A stretch of DNA of 26,668 nt, from NCBI GenBank assembly GCA_023415515.1, contig JAEZKH010000166.1, forward strand, positions 1 through 26,668. Reading direction: 5' to 3'. The stretch's first letter is position 1. Each line of letters starts with the position of its first letter. Under the pieces are notes generated by a model. It did not search any database. It had not been told where the DNA came from and saw only the letters and a list, made by a program, of their open reading frames with translations. Positions 14,823 to 21,649 of the stretch are shown piece by piece. Origin of the DNA: Actinomycetes bacterium (GTDB taxonomy: Bacteria > Actinomycetota > Actinomycetes > Mycobacteriales > Mycobacteriaceae). A program made the position numbers and the translations under genes.

Positions 14823-15340
14823 TCCACCCCCGCACTGCATTCCTGGGCGCCGTCACCGCAATGGTGGCGGCGTTCGGGCTTTGCGGGTGCGACAACCGGC
14901 CACCGCCCGCCGCACCCGAGACCGAGACGACAAGCGTGATCGCGTCCGCGGCGCCCGCGTCGACCCCGCTGCCTCCGCCCGAGGCGCTCGTCGACGTCCT
15001 CAACCGGTTGTCCGATCCGGCCGTGCCGGGAGCGGACAAGATCGGACTCGTCGAACTCGCGACCGCTGATGATGCCGCCGCACTGGACAAGTTCGGCAAG
15101 GCGCTCGCCGACAACGGCGCGCTGCCGCTGACCTTCGAGGCCGTCGATCTGAAGTGGTCGGAGACCGACGCAGGCAACGTGGTGGCGACGGTGAACGTCA
15201 CGACAGCCCAGAATCCGCCGGGCACGTTCAGCTTCCCGATGGAGTTCACGCCCGCCCACGACGGGTGGAAGCTGACCCGCAAGACCGCCAACCTGCTGCT
15301 GGATTTCGGCGAGGGCGCCACCGCGTCGTCGCCTCCGTGA
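14819..15340 (+). CDS. lppK: LppK-like lipoprotein, MTB12 family
   Basis: Lipoprotein of 173 aa. The TTG at 14819 is chosen because it overlaps the preceding TGA (TTGA) and gives a short signal peptide with lipobox LCGC, lipid-bearing Cys at residue 24; the open frame extends much further upstream inside the previous gene. After a Pro/Ala/Thr linker (residues 25-54) the domain PPPEALVDVLNRLSDPAVPGADKIGLVEL ... GALPLTFEAVDLKW ... VVATVNVTTAQNPPGTFSFPMEFT ... GWKLTRKTANLLLDF repeats the layout of its neighbour, with the same GWxL ending. Position between mpa and the DUF503 gene matches Rv2116 (lppK). Function is unknown; it should sit on the outer face of the plasma membrane. Confidence 0.85.
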   Translation: MIHPRTAFLGAVTAMVAAFGLCGCDNRPPPAAPETETTSVIASAAPASTPLPPPEALVDVLNRLSDPAVPGADKIGLVELATADDAAALDKFGKALADNGALPLTFEAVDLKWSETDAGNVVATVNVTTAQNPPGTFSFPMEFTPAHDGWKLTRKTANLLLDFGEGATASSPP

Positions 15341-15355
15341 GTGACCATGGCCGCT

Positions 15356-15652
15356 ATGTGGATCGGCTGGCTCGAGTTCGACCTGCTGCTCGGTGACGTG
15401 CATTCGTTGAAACAGAAGCGCTCGGCGATCCGCCCGGTGATCGCCGAACTACAGCGCAGGTTCGCCGTCTCCGCCGCCGAGACCGGCTCGCAGCAGCTAC
15501 ATCGGCGAGCCGGAGTCGGGCTGGCGCTCGTATCGGGCGACCGCCGACACGTGGTGGATGTGCTCGATGCGGCAGAACGCCTCGTCGCTGCCCGACCGGA
15601 GATGGAACTGCTCTCCGCGCGGCGCGGCCTGCGGCGCAGCGACGACGACTGA
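15356..15652 (+). CDS. DUF503 family protein (Rv2117-like)
   Basis: Small cytoplasmic protein, 98 aa from the ATG at 15356. Starts at GTG 15341 (directly after the lppK stop) or ATG 15347 are also in frame and would add 5 or 3 residues; 15356 gives the usual family length. It contains the DUF503 pattern: MWIGWLEFDLLLGDVHSLKQKRS at the N-terminus, then an alternating helix/strand region with RRAGVGLALVSGD and VLDAAERLVAARPEMELL. The family has a ferredoxin-like fold and no established function. Its end is 5 bases from that of the convergent trmI. Confidence 0.85.
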   Translation: MWIGWLEFDLLLGDVHSLKQKRSAIRPVIAELQRRFAVSAAETGSQQLHRRAGVGLALVSGDRRHVVDVLDAAERLVAARPEMELLSARRGLRRSDDD

Positions 15653-15657
15653 GTCCG

Positions 15658-16485
15658 CTAGGTCTGCTTCCTGCGGCGTGCGGGCGTCGGCGCCACGGCA
15701 CCCGGAGCGAGCTTGCGCGCGCTGACCAAGAACGCGGTGTGGCCGCGCATGCTCTGCTGCGGCCGCACGGCCAGGCCGACGACGTGCCAGCCGCGCTGCA
15801 TCGTCTCCCAGGCCCGCGGCTCGGTCCAGCACTGCTGCTCGCGCAGCGCCTCGACGACACGCGACAACTGGGTCACCGTCGCCACGTAGATGATCAGCAC
15901 GCCGCCCGCGACAAGCGCGTCGGCGACCGTCCCGAGCACCTCCCACGGCGCAAGCATGTCCAACACGACACGGTCGACCTCGCCTCCGGCGTAGTCGTTG
16001 ACGTCGGCGATGACCAGTTCCCAGTTCTCGGGCAGCTCGCCGAAGAACGTCTCGACGTTGCGCGACGCGTGCACGGCGTGGTCGTCGCGCACCTCGTAGG
16101 ACAGCACCCGGCCGCCTGGGCCGACCGCCCGAAGCAGTGAGCACGTCATCGCACCCGAGCCTGCACCGGCCTCCAGCACCCGCGCGCCGGGGAAGATGTC
16201 GCCCTCGTGCACGATCTGGGCCGCGTCCTTGGGGTAGATCACCTGGGCACCGCGCGGCATCGACATCACGTAGTCCACCAGCAGCGGCCGCAGCACGAGA
16301 AAGGGGTCGCCGTTCGCGGACTTGACCACGCTGCCCTCCGGCAGGCCGATCAACGCGTCGTGGTCGATCGCTCCCCGGTGGGTGTGGAACTCCCCGCCCG
16401 GGGTCAACACCACCGTGTAATGCCGGCCCCGCACATCGGTGAGCTGCACGCGATCGCCTTCGGCGAACGGACCGGTTCTCTGCAC
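15658..16485 (-). CDS. trmI: tRNA (adenine-58-N1)-methyltransferase TrmI
   Basis: Methylates N1 of adenine 58 in the T-loop of tRNAs with S-adenosylmethionine, as a homotetramer; 275 aa against 280 in M. tuberculosis Rv2118c. The start is a GTG at 16485. The N-terminal small domain (1-75) has GPFAEGDRVQLTD and FHTHRGAIDHDALIG; the Rossmann methyltransferase domain carries RGAQVIYPKDAAQIV, the SAM loop VLEAGAGSGAMT (about 103-114) and the catalytic-region motif VLDMLAPWE. The C-terminal part CWTEPRAWETMQRGWHVVGLAVRPQ is nearly invariant in mycobacteria. It is divergent from the RecB-like nuclease gene with 75 bases between starts, as in M. tuberculosis. Confidence 0.97.
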   Translation of the reverse strand: MQRTGPFAEGDRVQLTDVRGRHYTVVLTPGGEFHTHRGAIDHDALIGLPEGSVVKSANGDPFLVLRPLLVDYVMSMPRGAQVIYPKDAAQIVHEGDIFPGARVLEAGAGSGAMTCSLLRAVGPGGRVLSYEVRDDHAVHASRNVETFFGELPENWELVIADVNDYAGGEVDRVVLDMLAPWEVLGTVADALVAGGVLIIYVATVTQLSRVVEALREQQCWTEPRAWETMQRGWHVVGLAVRPQQSMRGHTAFLVSARKLAPGAVAPTPARRRKQT

Positions 16486-16560
16486 AATCGCTCAGCCTGC
16501 CAGCAGACGCGCCGTCGCACGTGTCCGGGGTTGTCGGCCTGCGGTCATAAGCTCGCAGTC

Positions 16561-17451
16561 ATGGACCAGCAGGAGGTCCCGTCGCCGCCGACCGAGATCC
16601 GAAGGCCTGCGCTGTCGCCGTCGCGCGCCAGCGACTTCAAGCAATGCCCACTGCTCTACCGGTTCCGGGCGATCGACCGGCTGCCCGAGCCGTCGTCGGC
16701 CGCTCAACTGCGCGGATCTGTCGTGCACGCCGCGCTCGAGCAGCTCTACGCGCTGCCTGCGCCCGACCGCATCCCCGAGACCGCACGGTCGTTGGTCGCC
16801 CCCGCGTGGGACCGCATCGCCGCAGAGGCGCCCGACCTGGTGACCGACGTCGACCCCGCCGCGCGGGCCGAACTCCTCGACGAGGCCAGGGCACTGCTGT
16901 CCGGGTACTACCGGCTCGAGGATCCGACGCGATTCGACCCGGAGAGCTGCGAACAGCGCGTCGAGGTCGAACTGGCCGACGGCACGCTGCTGCGTGGCTT
17001 CGTCGACCGCATCGATGTCGCGCCCACCGGCGAGGTCCGCGTCGTCGACTACAAGACGGGCAAGGCGCCGCCGGAGGCCCGGGCACTCGCCGAGTTCAAG
17101 GCGATGTTCCAGATGAAGTTCTATGCCGTTGCGCTGCTGCGCTCGCGCGGCGTGCTGCCCGCCAAGCTTCGGCTGCTGTATCTCGCCGACGGTCAGGTGC
17201 TCGACTACTCCCCCGATCTCGACGAGCTGGAACGGTTCGAGAAGACGTTGATCGCGATCTGGCGCGCCATTCAATCCGCCGGGGCGACAGGCGATTTCCG
17301 CCCGAACCCGTCGCGCATGTGCGATTGGTGCGCGCATCACGCGCGTTGCCCGGTGTTCGGCGGCACACCGCCGCCCTACCCGGGGTGGCCGGAACGACCG
17401 GCCGAGGGCGGCGAGGACGCCGTGTTGTACTCGGCGGAGCCCGCTGCGTGA
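16561..17451 (+). CDS. RecB-family PD-(D/E)XK exonuclease with Fe-S staple (Rv2119-like)
   Basis: Predicted DNA exonuclease of the Cas4/AddB-C-terminal type, 296 aa from the ATG at 16561. The nuclease core is visible: H56 in GSVVHAALE, D149 in RGFVDRID and D163/K165 in VVDYKTGK, i.e. the H-D-DxK set. One Cys near the N-terminus (C29 in KQCPLLYRF) and three near the C-terminus (C254, C257, C263 in MCDWCAHHARCP) form the four-Cys iron-sulfur staple of AddB and Cas4 relatives. There is no helicase part. Its TGA overlaps the GTG of the next gene (GTGA). Position beside trmI matches Rv2119. Its biological role is unknown; no CRISPR or AddAB genes are nearby. Confidence 0.92.
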   Translation: MDQQEVPSPPTEIRRPALSPSRASDFKQCPLLYRFRAIDRLPEPSSAAQLRGSVVHAALEQLYALPAPDRIPETARSLVAPAWDRIAAEAPDLVTDVDPAARAELLDEARALLSGYYRLEDPTRFDPESCEQRVEVELADGTLLRGFVDRIDVAPTGEVRVVDYKTGKAPPEARALAEFKAMFQMKFYAVALLRSRGVLPAKLRLLYLADGQVLDYSPDLDELERFEKTLIAIWRAIQSAGATGDFRPNPSRMCDWCAHHARCPVFGGTPPPYPGWPERPAEGGEDAVLYSAEPAA

Positions 17452-18254
17452 GCACCCCTCACTACCGACGGCTCGGTGCCGACGGGGAGTTCCAGCTCTT
17501 CGAGTCCACCGACTACACCCGAAGCAACTGGGATCCACAGATTCAGCATGGTTCACCGCCGCTGGCGTTGATGACGAAACTGATCCAGGAACTCAGCGAC
17601 ACGGCCACAGGTTCGGCGATGCGAGTCGGCCGGGTGTCGATGGACATTCTCGGCGCGATTCCCGTTGCGCCGGTGCGGGTTCGGGCCTGGGTGGAGCGCC
17701 CGGGCACCCGCATTGCCCTGCTCTCCGCCGAGATGGTGGCCGCCCGGCCCGGTGGTGCCGACCGCGCGGTGGCCCGCGCATCGGCGTGGCTCTTGGCGAC
17801 CACGGACACCGCCGACGTCGCCACCGACCGGTTCCCTCCGCTCGTCGAGGGCGAGGCCGATCCGGCGCCGCACAGCTGGGCGGGAGCGACGGGTTACCTG
17901 GAGTCGATCAGCTGGCGGAGACAGCTCGAGCTGGACAACGGGTCCGCTGTCGCGTGGATGAGCCCGCTGGCGCGGCTGGTGGACGACGAGGACATGACGC
18001 AGATCCAACGCCTTGCCCTCATCGTCGACTGCGCCAACGGTGCGGGCGCGGCGATCGACCCGGCGGCGTTCGTTTTCATGAACACCGACACCACGATGCA
18101 CGTCCACCGGGTCCCGGTCGGCAACGACTTCGCGCTGCGCGCCCGCGGCTCGATCGGGGCCGACGGCATCGGGGTCACCACCGCAGAGATCTTCGACCAA
18201 CAGGGCTTCATCGGCACGTGCGCACAGACGCTGCTGGTGCAGCGCCGACCCTAG
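17448..18254 (+). CDS. Thioesterase-like (double hotdog) protein
   Basis: 268 aa; the GTG at 17448 overlaps the preceding stop (GTGA), so it is coupled to the nuclease gene. Two consecutive hotdog halves are suggested: the first with NWDPQIQHGSPPLALMTKLIQEL (about 24-46) then RVSMDILGAIPVAPVRVRAWVERPG, the second around WMSPLARLVDDED and AFVFMNTDTTMHVHRVPVGNDFALRARG, ending TAEIFDQQGFIGTCAQTLLVQ. This matches the TesB-like acyl-CoA thioesterase family in which one half carries the active residues. Likely activity is hydrolysis of an acyl-CoA, substrate unknown. Pairing with a nuclease is probably positional. M. tuberculosis lacks it at this spot. Confidence 0.8.
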   Translation: MSTPHYRRLGADGEFQLFESTDYTRSNWDPQIQHGSPPLALMTKLIQELSDTATGSAMRVGRVSMDILGAIPVAPVRVRAWVERPGTRIALLSAEMVAARPGGADRAVARASAWLLATTDTADVATDRFPPLVEGEADPAPHSWAGATGYLESISWRRQLELDNGSAVAWMSPLARLVDDEDMTQIQRLALIVDCANGAGAAIDPAAFVFMNTDTTMHVHRVPVGNDFALRARGSIGADGIGVTTAEIFDQQGFIGTCAQTLLVQRRP

Positions 18255-18264
18255 TTATATTTGA

Positions 18265-18293
18265 TTGCATCTATATAGATGTAGTGCAATACT
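18265..18293 (+). promoter_or_regulatory. Candidate leaderless promoter with ArsR operator palindrome
   Basis: CATCTATATAGATG (18268-18281) is a perfect 14-base palindrome, and TTGCA (18265-18269) and TGCAA (18285-18289) add an outer pair. TTGCAT (18265-18270), 17 bases, AATACT (18288-18293) form a plausible promoter that places the start of transcription at or next to the ATG at 18300; no ribosome-binding site is seen, so a leaderless message is likely. A repressor bound to the palindrome would sit between -35 and -10. Confidence 0.6.
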
Positions 18294-18299
18294 CGGTGC

Positions 18300-18617
18300 A
18301 TGGATGTGTTCGAGGCGGTCGCAGAGCCGAGCAGGCGGGCCCTGCTCGACGCCCTCACCCACGGTGAACGGACGGCGGGCGAACTGGTCGCCACCCTTCC
18401 CGAGCTGACCCAGCCGACAGTGTCCCGCCACCTGCGGGTGCTTCGCGAGGTCGGCCTGGTCGAGGTGCGCCCCGACGCCCAGCGTCGCATCTATGCGCTG
18501 CGGGCCGACGGACTGGTGCAGATCGACGAGTGGATCGAGCGGTACCGCCGCTACTGGGGCGACCACCTCGATGCGCTGGAGCGCCATCTGGAATCGAAAT
18601 CAGGAGACTCGGCATGA
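18300..18617 (+). CDS. ArsR-family transcriptional regulator
   Basis: Dimeric winged-helix repressor, 105 aa. The fold is clear: FEAVAEPSRRALLDAL (helix 1-2), ERTAGELVATLPELTQPTVSRHLRVLREVGLV (helix-turn-helix, about 23-55) and the wing VEVRPDAQRRIYALRADGL. There is no CxC metal site in the recognition helix and no obvious metal-binding Cys anywhere, so it is not a classic arsenic or cadmium sensor. It belongs to the non-metal branch that precedes AHSA1/SRPBCC genes. Its stop overlaps the start of that gene (ATGA at 18614-18617). A 14-base palindrome inside its own promoter is the probable autoregulatory operator. Confidence 0.92.
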   Translation: MDVFEAVAEPSRRALLDALTHGERTAGELVATLPELTQPTVSRHLRVLREVGLVEVRPDAQRRIYALRADGLVQIDEWIERYRRYWGDHLDALERHLESKSGDSA

Positions 18618-19114
18618 CTGCACGAGATGGACGGCTCACCGTCGACGGTGATCGCGCCGTGCTGACGTTCGAGCGCCGCCTGCCGCACCCCGTCGACGCG
18701 GTGTGGGCGGCGATCGTCGATCCCGCCGAGCGGGCGCAGTGGTTCGGTGACACGACCATCGACCCCCACGAGGGCGGCCTGATCGACATGGTCGCCGCCG
18801 ACCCGCCACTGCCGGCAGAAAAGAAACGGATGACCGGACGCATCCTTGTATGGGATCCCCCGCGCGTGCTCGAACACGAATGGAAGCAGGCCATCGTCGA
18901 AGACAGCGTGGTGCGCTACGAACTGCATCCCGACGGCGACGGCACGCTGCTGCGCTTCACCCACCGCGGGCTCGGCGTGCGCAATGCGACGGGTTTTCGG
19001 GCCGGAATGCATGCGTACCTCGACCGGTTGGAGGCGTACCTCTCAGGCACCGAGCTTCCCGACTGGGTGACCAGGCGGTTGGAAATCATTCGAGCAAGTA
19101 CGGAGTCAAATTAA
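18614..19114 (+). CDS. AHSA1-type SRPBCC (START-like) protein
   Basis: 166 aa, coupled to the ArsR gene through ATGA. The chain reads as the AHSA1/SRPBCC family: AVLTFERRLPHPVDAVWAAIVDPAERAQWF at about 14-43, then HEGGLIDMVAAD, GRILVWDPPRVLEHEW, VVRYELHPDGDGTLLRFTHRGLG and a long C-terminal helix FRAGMHAYLDRLEAYLSG. The fold encloses a hydrophobic pocket for a small ligand. ArsR-AHSA1 pairs are widespread in actinobacteria and may form a small-molecule sensing or binding unit, but the ligand is not known. Despite the family name there is no reason to expect an Hsp90 link. The flavodoxin gene starts one base after its stop. Confidence 0.88.
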   Translation: MTARDGRLTVDGDRAVLTFERRLPHPVDAVWAAIVDPAERAQWFGDTTIDPHEGGLIDMVAADPPLPAEKKRMTGRILVWDPPRVLEHEWKQAIVEDSVVRYELHPDGDGTLLRFTHRGLGVRNATGFRAGMHAYLDRLEAYLSGTELPDWVTRRLEIIRASTESN

Positions 19115-19115
19115 C

Positions 19116-19751
19116 ATGTCACACAACGGTTCTCACATGGCAGCTGCCACGGTCGCGATCGCGTACCACTCCGGCTTCGGTCATACTGCAGTGCTCGCCG
19201 AGGCCGTCGCCGCAGGTGCCGCCGAGGCGGGCGCCGACGTCACCGTCGTCGCAGTCGACGCGATGACCGACGAGGCGTGGGACGTGCTCGACGGTGCCGA
19301 TGCCATCGTGTTCGGCAGCGCGACGTACATGGGCAACGTCTCCGCGGCGTTTCAGTCGTTCGCCGAAAAGACCGGGCGCCGTTGTGTAGACGGCACCTGG
19401 AGCGACAAGGTGGCCGCAGGCTTCACCAATTCCGGCGCCAGAAGCGGCGACAAGCTGAACACGCTGACATCGCTGGCGGTTTTCGCCGCCCAGCACCGCA
19501 TGCACTGGGTCAGCCTGGGTCTGCCGCCGGGCCATAACAGTTCGTTCGGCAGCGAGGACGACCTGAACAGGCTGGGCTTCTTTCTCGGCGCGGGCGCGCA
19601 GACCGATGTCGACGCGCCGCGCGACGGCGTGCACCCCTCCGACGTCGCGACCTGCCGTCATCTCGGTCACCGGGTGGCCTCGACGGCCCGGCAGCTCAAG
19701 CTGGGCCGAGCGGTGTCATCTCCTGAAGCATCGTCGGCACCAGCTCGCTGA
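19116..19751 (+). CDS. Flavodoxin-fold NAD(P)H:quinone oxidoreductase-like protein
   Basis: 211 aa, FMN-binding flavodoxin fold, WrbA-like. The ATG at 19116 has ACGGAG upstream; ATG 19137 is a possible second start. The phosphate-binding loop is AIAYHSGFGHTAVLAEAVAAGA, the isoalloxazine loops are VFGSATYMGNVSAAFQSFAEKTG and GFTNSGARSGDKLNTLTSLAVFAAQHRMHWVSLG, and the tail carries the HLGHRVASTARQL helix. Such proteins make two-electron reductions of quinones or serve as electron carriers. It is the third gene of the ArsR-AHSA1 cassette. Its last 56 bases overlap the end of a convergent flavoprotein reductase gene. Confidence 0.9.
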   Translation: MSHNGSHMAAATVAIAYHSGFGHTAVLAEAVAAGAAEAGADVTVVAVDAMTDEAWDVLDGADAIVFGSATYMGNVSAAFQSFAEKTGRRCVDGTWSDKVAAGFTNSGARSGDKLNTLTSLAVFAAQHRMHWVSLGLPPGHNSSFGSEDDLNRLGFFLGAGAQTDVDAPRDGVHPSDVATCRHLGHRVASTARQLKLGRAVSSPEASSAPAR

Positions 19752-21081
19752 CCGTCGGGTGGATGTGCATGGTGCGGGAGATCGCGGTGTAGGGCAGTTT
19801 CGCGGTCATCACGTCGAGAATGTGATGCACGACCTCGTCTCCCCCGACACCGAGGATCGCGGCGCCGAGAATCTCCTCGGTGTCGGCGTCAACGACGACC
19901 TTCATGAAGCCCTGGGTCTCGCCTTTCTCCACCGCACGCCCCACTCTGGTCATCGGCCGCTTGCCCACCAGCGCTTTTCGGCCTGACTTGCGCACCTGGT
20001 CGACGGTCAGTCCCGCCCGGCCGAGCGGCGGGTCGATGTAGAGCGCGTAGGTCGGCACGCGGTCGCTCAGCTTGCGCGGGTCGTCGTCGAGCAGGTTGGC
20101 GGCCACGATCTCGAAGTCGTTGTACGAGGTGTGGGTGAACGCCCCGCGGCCGTTGCAGTCACCCATCGCCCAGATGTGCTCGACGGTGGTTCGGCACTGG
20201 TCGTCGACGATCACGTTGCCGCGCGCATCCGTTTCCACGCCGGCATTTTCCAGGCCCAAGTCGTCGGTGTTCGGCTGCCGGCCGACCGCCACCAGCAGAT
20301 GGGTTCCCGCGATCGGGTCGGCACCGCTTCTGGGTGTGACCTCGAAACCGTTGGCACGCTTGCGGAAAGAGATGTCCGTCGCGTTCAACTCGATGGCGAT
20401 GCCCTCGTTCTCCAGAATCGCCTTGATCGCCGCCGATACGTCCTCGTCTTCGTGGGACGTCAATCGTGGACCCCGTTCGATGACGGTGACCCTGGCTCCG
20501 AAGCGGCGGTACATCTGCGCGAACTCGAGCGCGATGTAGCTACCGCCGATGATCACCAGGTGATCCGGCAGTGTGTCGAGGTCGAGGATGCCGACGTTGG
20601 TCAGGTAGTCGACTTCGGAGAGCCCCGGCAGTTCCGGAACCACGGCCCTGCCGCCGACGTTGAGGAATATCTTGTCGGCTACCAGAACCTGATCGTCGAC
20701 GCGAACGGTGTGCGGATCGGTGAAGCGTGCGTGCCCGCGGATCAGCGTGCAGTTGTCCATACCTTCGAGCCACGACTCGACACCGTCCCGGTCGCCGATC
20801 ATCACTTTGTCCTTGCGGGCCTTGACCTTCGCCATGTCGACGCTGACTTCTCCCGTGCCGATGCCGTATTCGGAACCTCGGCGGGCCGTGTGCGCAGCAT
20901 GCGCGCTGGCCACGAGCGTCTTGGTCGGAATGCAGCCGGAGTTGACACAGGTTCCGCCGACGAGCTTGCGCTCGATCACGGCGACCGTCTGACCGGCGGC
21001 GGTCAGCCGTCCGGCCAACGGCGGCCCGGCCTGCCCGGCGCCGATGATGATCGCGTCGAATTCTTGTGTGCCGGTTGCCAT
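19696..21081 (-). CDS. Mercuric-reductase-like FAD-dependent disulfide oxidoreductase
   Basis: 461 aa pyridine nucleotide-disulfide oxidoreductase. FAD-binding GAGQAGPPLAGRL (about 14-26), the redox pair in GGTCVNSGCIPTK (CxxxxC), NAD(P)-binding GGSYIALEFAQ, the second FAD motif WAMGDCNGRG and a C-terminal dimerisation domain with the catalytic dyad HIHPTVSE are all present. It lacks the N-terminal heavy-metal domain and the C-terminal Cys pair of true MerA, so mercury is doubtful. It is not mycothione reductase by its wording. It starts with ATG at 21081 directly after the TGA of the DUF4126 gene and overlaps the flavodoxin gene by 56 bases at the 3' end. Substrate unknown; an uncharacterised small disulfide or quinone is plausible. 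Confidence 0.88.
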   Translation of the reverse strand: MATGTQEFDAIIIGAGQAGPPLAGRLTAAGQTVAVIERKLVGGTCVNSGCIPTKTLVASAHAAHTARRGSEYGIGTGEVSVDMAKVKARKDKVMIGDRDGVESWLEGMDNCTLIRGHARFTDPHTVRVDDQVLVADKIFLNVGGRAVVPELPGLSEVDYLTNVGILDLDTLPDHLVIIGGSYIALEFAQMYRRFGARVTVIERGPRLTSHEDEDVSAAIKAILENEGIAIELNATDISFRKRANGFEVTPRSGADPIAGTHLLVAVGRQPNTDDLGLENAGVETDARGNVIVDDQCRTTVEHIWAMGDCNGRGAFTHTSYNDFEIVAANLLDDDPRKLSDRVPTYALYIDPPLGRAGLTVDQVRKSGRKALVGKRPMTRVGRAVEKGETQGFMKVVVDADTEEILGAAILGVGGDEVVHHILDVMTAKLPYTAISRTMHIHPTVSELVPTMLQEMTPLGPA

Positions 21082-21582
21082 TCAGATTACCGAAGCCAGC
21101 GCAGCGACCGCGAAACCGCCGAGGATCGCGATCGCGTCCTCGACGAGTGCTACCGGAAGATCGCGACCGCCGGTGGTCGCCACAAGCTTCTGACGCGCGG
21201 CCGCACCCCCGAGGGTTCCGATGACGGCTCCGATGAGCGCCGCGCCGATGGCTCCGACCACCACCCAGGCGGTCGGGTTGAAGACGGCGCCGGTGGCCAG
21301 CACGGCGCCCGAGAACGCCCCGGTCACCAGGCGTGATCCGAACTGCATCGGCACCCGCCTGCTCGGGGTGCTCGGCAACTGGTCGGTGACCAGCTCGCCC
21401 AGCGCCAGAATGGTCAGTACGGTCACCGTGATCGGGTGCGCGACCCATGCGGCCCAAGTCCCGTCGAGGTCGATCCAGCCGAGCGCGCCCGCCCACGCCA
21501 CCGCCGCGGGTGCCGACAGGGCGCGCAGACCGGCGACCACACCGATCAGAAGAGCCAACAGCAAAACCAGAAAATACGTCAT
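21082..21582 (-). CDS. DUF4126 membrane protein (Rv2120c-like)
   Basis: 166 aa, strongly hydrophobic with four to five membrane segments (FLVLLLALLIGVVAGLRAL, HPITVTVLTILALGELV, AFSGAVLATGAVF, WVVVGAIGAALIGAVIGTLGG, ALVEDAIAILGGFAVAALA). The ATG at 21582 has GGAGG upstream; an open frame to 21630 exists but lacks such a site. Conserved pieces are GLRALSAPAAVAWA and GELVTDQLPSTPSR. The function of DUF4126 is unknown. The stop abuts the start of the FAD oxidoreductase gene (TGA ATG), so the two are coupled. It is 67 bases from the upstream hisG stop, and position next to hisG matches Rv2120c. Confidence 0.88.
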   Translation of the reverse strand: MTYFLVLLLALLIGVVAGLRALSAPAAVAWAGALGWIDLDGTWAAWVAHPITVTVLTILALGELVTDQLPSTPSRRVPMQFGSRLVTGAFSGAVLATGAVFNPTAWVVVGAIGAALIGAVIGTLGGAAARQKLVATTGGRDLPVALVEDAIAILGGFAVAALASVI

Positions 21583-21649
21583 ACCGACCTCCGGCCAGGG
21601 GGTAATCGTTCCCCGGACGCTAACACGCACGGCTGAGGGAAGCCTGGCT

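Noticed and set aside
18300..18617. ArsR protein as arsenic/metal sensor
   Set aside because: No Cys metal site in the recognition helix; partner is an AHSA1 gene, not a metal transporter.
19696..21081. Calling the flavoprotein a true mercuric reductase (merA)
   Set aside because: No heavy-metal domain, no terminal Cys pair and no mer genes nearby.
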